DNA of 7,903 nucleotides from Candidatus Poseidoniaceae archaeon. GTDB taxonomy: Archaea > Thermoplasmatota > Poseidoniia > Poseidoniales > Poseidoniaceae. Below the pieces are notes generated by a model. The model saw nothing but the letters and a program-made list of their open reading frames with translations, searched no databases and was not told the origin of the DNA. The stretch covers positions 1-7,903 of the forward strand of contig JAKMFF010000350.1 in the NCBI GenBank assembly GCA_022425585.1. The letters run 5' to 3'. Both the position numbers and the translations under genes were made by a program. Of this stretch, positions 6,901 to 7,903 are shown piece by piece. The stretch's first letter is position 1. Each line of letters begins with the position of its first letter.

Positions 6901-7296
6901 GAATAAATCTCGATCTTCCGCTTTATCAATCGCATCTAGATCCGATCCGATTAATTCAACACCAAGCTCATCAAGAACCCCAGAGTGAGCTAATTCACTA
7001 GCGATATTTAGCGCAGTTTGGCCGCCCATACCAGCCAACAACGCACATGGTTTCTCAATCTCTAATATTCTCTTTATCGAAGAAGACAGTAATGGTTCAA
7101 TGTAGACCTTATCAGCCATTTCAGGGTCGTTCTGAATAGTTGCTGGATTTGAATTGACCAAAATCACCTCATATCCATCTTCACGTAAGGCTCGTACTGC
7201 TTGGCTTCCTGAAAAGTCAAATTCAGCGGCTTGACCAATCTTAATCGGTCCACTACCTAGTACCATGATAGACTTCAAATCATCTCTTCTTGGCAA
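3952..7296 (-). CDS. carB: Carbamoyl phosphate synthase, large (ammonia/ATP) subunit
   Basis: The 1114-residue product makes carbamoyl phosphate from bicarbonate, ammonia delivered by CarA, and two ATP, feeding pyrimidine and arginine synthesis. It shows the duplicated synthetase architecture. The first half has [17 protein letters not shown] (about 14-30), [11 protein letters not shown] (171-181) and [20 protein letters not shown] (297-316). The second half has [16 protein letters not shown] (600-615), [13 protein letters not shown] (758-770) and [14 protein letters not shown] (881-894). The C-terminal allosteric MGS-like domain (about 985-1114) has YATPGTAD at 1013-1020. The oligomerisation domain (about 404-590) is longer than in the 1073-residue E. 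coli enzyme, with hydrophilic extra stretches near 405-435 and 522-545. The start is TTG at 7296-7294: [10 protein letters not shown] matches the family N-terminus, and the first in-frame ATG (Met11) would remove part of the first strand. It abuts the carA stop codon without a gap, so the two subunits are surely co-expressed. Confidence 0.97.
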   Translation of the reverse strand: [1114 protein letters not shown]

Positions 7297-7903
7297 TTAA
7301 ATAACCCCCAAATGTGTGTCGACAATTTCCTTGAAACGAGCAAATAAGCCCTCTGCATCATGTGGACCTGGGCAGGCTTCGGGGTGAAATTGTACGGTGA
7401 AGCAAGGCTTGTCTATCACATCAAGACCTTCCACTGTTTTGTCGTTAGCATTAATGTAGCGAACTTTCACTTCCTGACCATGGAGATTTTCAACATCAGA
7501 AGATGTTGCCCCTGAAGGGTGAGCTGCTAGCATTCCCGACTCCGGGTCAGCAACGGCGAAGCCGTGGTTTTGGCTAGTGATCAACACTTTACCACTTACT
7601 AAATCAACAACTGGCTGATTAGCACCACGATGGCCGTAACGCATCTTGTATGTTTTCAAGCCAGAAGCAAGTCCCATCAATTGGTGACCAAGACAGATTC
7701 CCATAACTGGATATCCTGATTGAACAGCCTTAGCAAGAGTCTCTTTAGCCATTGAGGCTTTTCCTGGGTGGGCGGGATCGCCTGGCCCATTAGAACAGAA
7801 TAGTGCATCAATTTGATAATTGTCAATTAACGTAGAGAAATGGGTGTCTGGAGGACACCATATTACCTCAAAATACTGACACAGACTACGCAAAATATTG
7901 TAT
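7297..7903 (-). CDS. carA: Carbamoyl phosphate synthase, small (glutaminase) subunit, C-terminal part (5' end beyond window)
   Basis: The frame is open from the window edge at 7903 to the TAA at 7299-7297, giving 201 residues. The TTG at 7893 is an internal Leu, not a start: the visible protein begins YNILRSLCQYFEV, matching the NILR stretch at the beginning of the CarA glutaminase domain. The class I glutamine amidotransferase residues are all present. SNGPGDP is followed by the nucleophile Cys in GICLGHQ (Cys codon 7695-7693), then by SQNHGFAV, and by the catalytic His and Glu in FHPEACPGPHD. The subunit hydrolyses glutamine and channels ammonia to CarB. Compared with the 382-residue E. coli protein, roughly 180 N-terminal residues lie outside the window. 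It is upstream of carB with no intergenic space, so carA-carB form one operon. Confidence 0.95.
   Translation of the reverse strand, partial: YNILRSLCQYFEVIWCPPDTHFSTLIDNYQIDALFCSNGPGDPAHPGKASMAKETLAKAVQSGYPVMGICLGHQLMGLASGLKTYKMRYGHRGANQPVVDLVSGKVLITSQNHGFAVADPESGMLAAHPSGATSSDVENLHGQEVKVRYINANDKTVEGLDVIDKPCFTVQFHPEACPGPHDAEGLFARFKEIVDTHLGVI
7304..7309 (-). promoter_or_regulatory. Shine-Dalgarno-like sequence of carB, inside carA
   Basis: On the minus strand GGGGGT lies 7 bases before the TTG start at 7296 and differs by one base from GGAGGT. It sits within the last codons of carA (Gly-Val-Ile-stop). It supports the TTG as the carB start and coupling of the two subunits' translation. Confidence 0.5.

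Noticed and set aside
6563..6988. 141-codon open frame on the plus strand within carB
   Set aside because: Antisense to a strongly conserved part of carB; no motif and no start signal.
7891..7893. TTG as a possible start for carA
   Set aside because: The frame remains open to the window edge and the residues before it (YNI, then LRSL) match the NILR stretch inside CarA, so the codon is an internal Leu.

Overview
The window looks like a piece of archaeal chromosome, AT-rich and gene-dense. Three genes carry the archaeal signal. They are a 5' portion of translation initiation factor aIF2-beta (minus strand, running off the left edge), a GfcR-type regulator (helix-turn-helix fused to an orotate-phosphoribosyltransferase-like domain), and a class I lysyl-tRNA synthetase, the form most archaea use. 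The gene set, AT-richness and a protein family I cannot name would fit a marine euryarchaeon such as Poseidoniales (Marine Group II). That placement is an inference, not something the sequence proves.

Layout from left to right: (1) 1-316 minus, aIF2-beta N-terminal half. (2) 317-429, a divergent intergenic region with a perfect 7-bp inverted repeat, a tandem direct repeat, a weak TATA-like element and a possible 20-codon leader ORF. (3) 430-1014 plus, gfcR, followed after 9 bp by lysS (1024-2625), whose Shine-Dalgarno sequence overlaps the gfcR stop codon, so the two are probably one transcription unit. (4) 2626-2695, a short intergenic region. (5) 2696-3949 plus, an unrecognised 417-residue zinc-ribbon / coiled-coil / lysine-rich-linker protein. 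(6) On the minus strand, facing it with only 2 bp between the stop codons, carB (7296-3952), preceded without any gap by carA, whose N-terminal half lies beyond the right edge.

The functional themes are translation (aIF2-beta, LysRS), PRPP/nucleotide-linked regulation (GfcR) and carbamoyl phosphate synthesis for pyrimidines and arginine (CarAB). I see no mobile element, CRISPR array, tRNA or rRNA. Most of the window is ordinary core-genome sequence. The items most worth a second look are the unknown zinc-ribbon protein, the palindrome in front of gfcR, and the apparent loss of the zinc-binding cysteines in the lysyl-tRNA synthetase.
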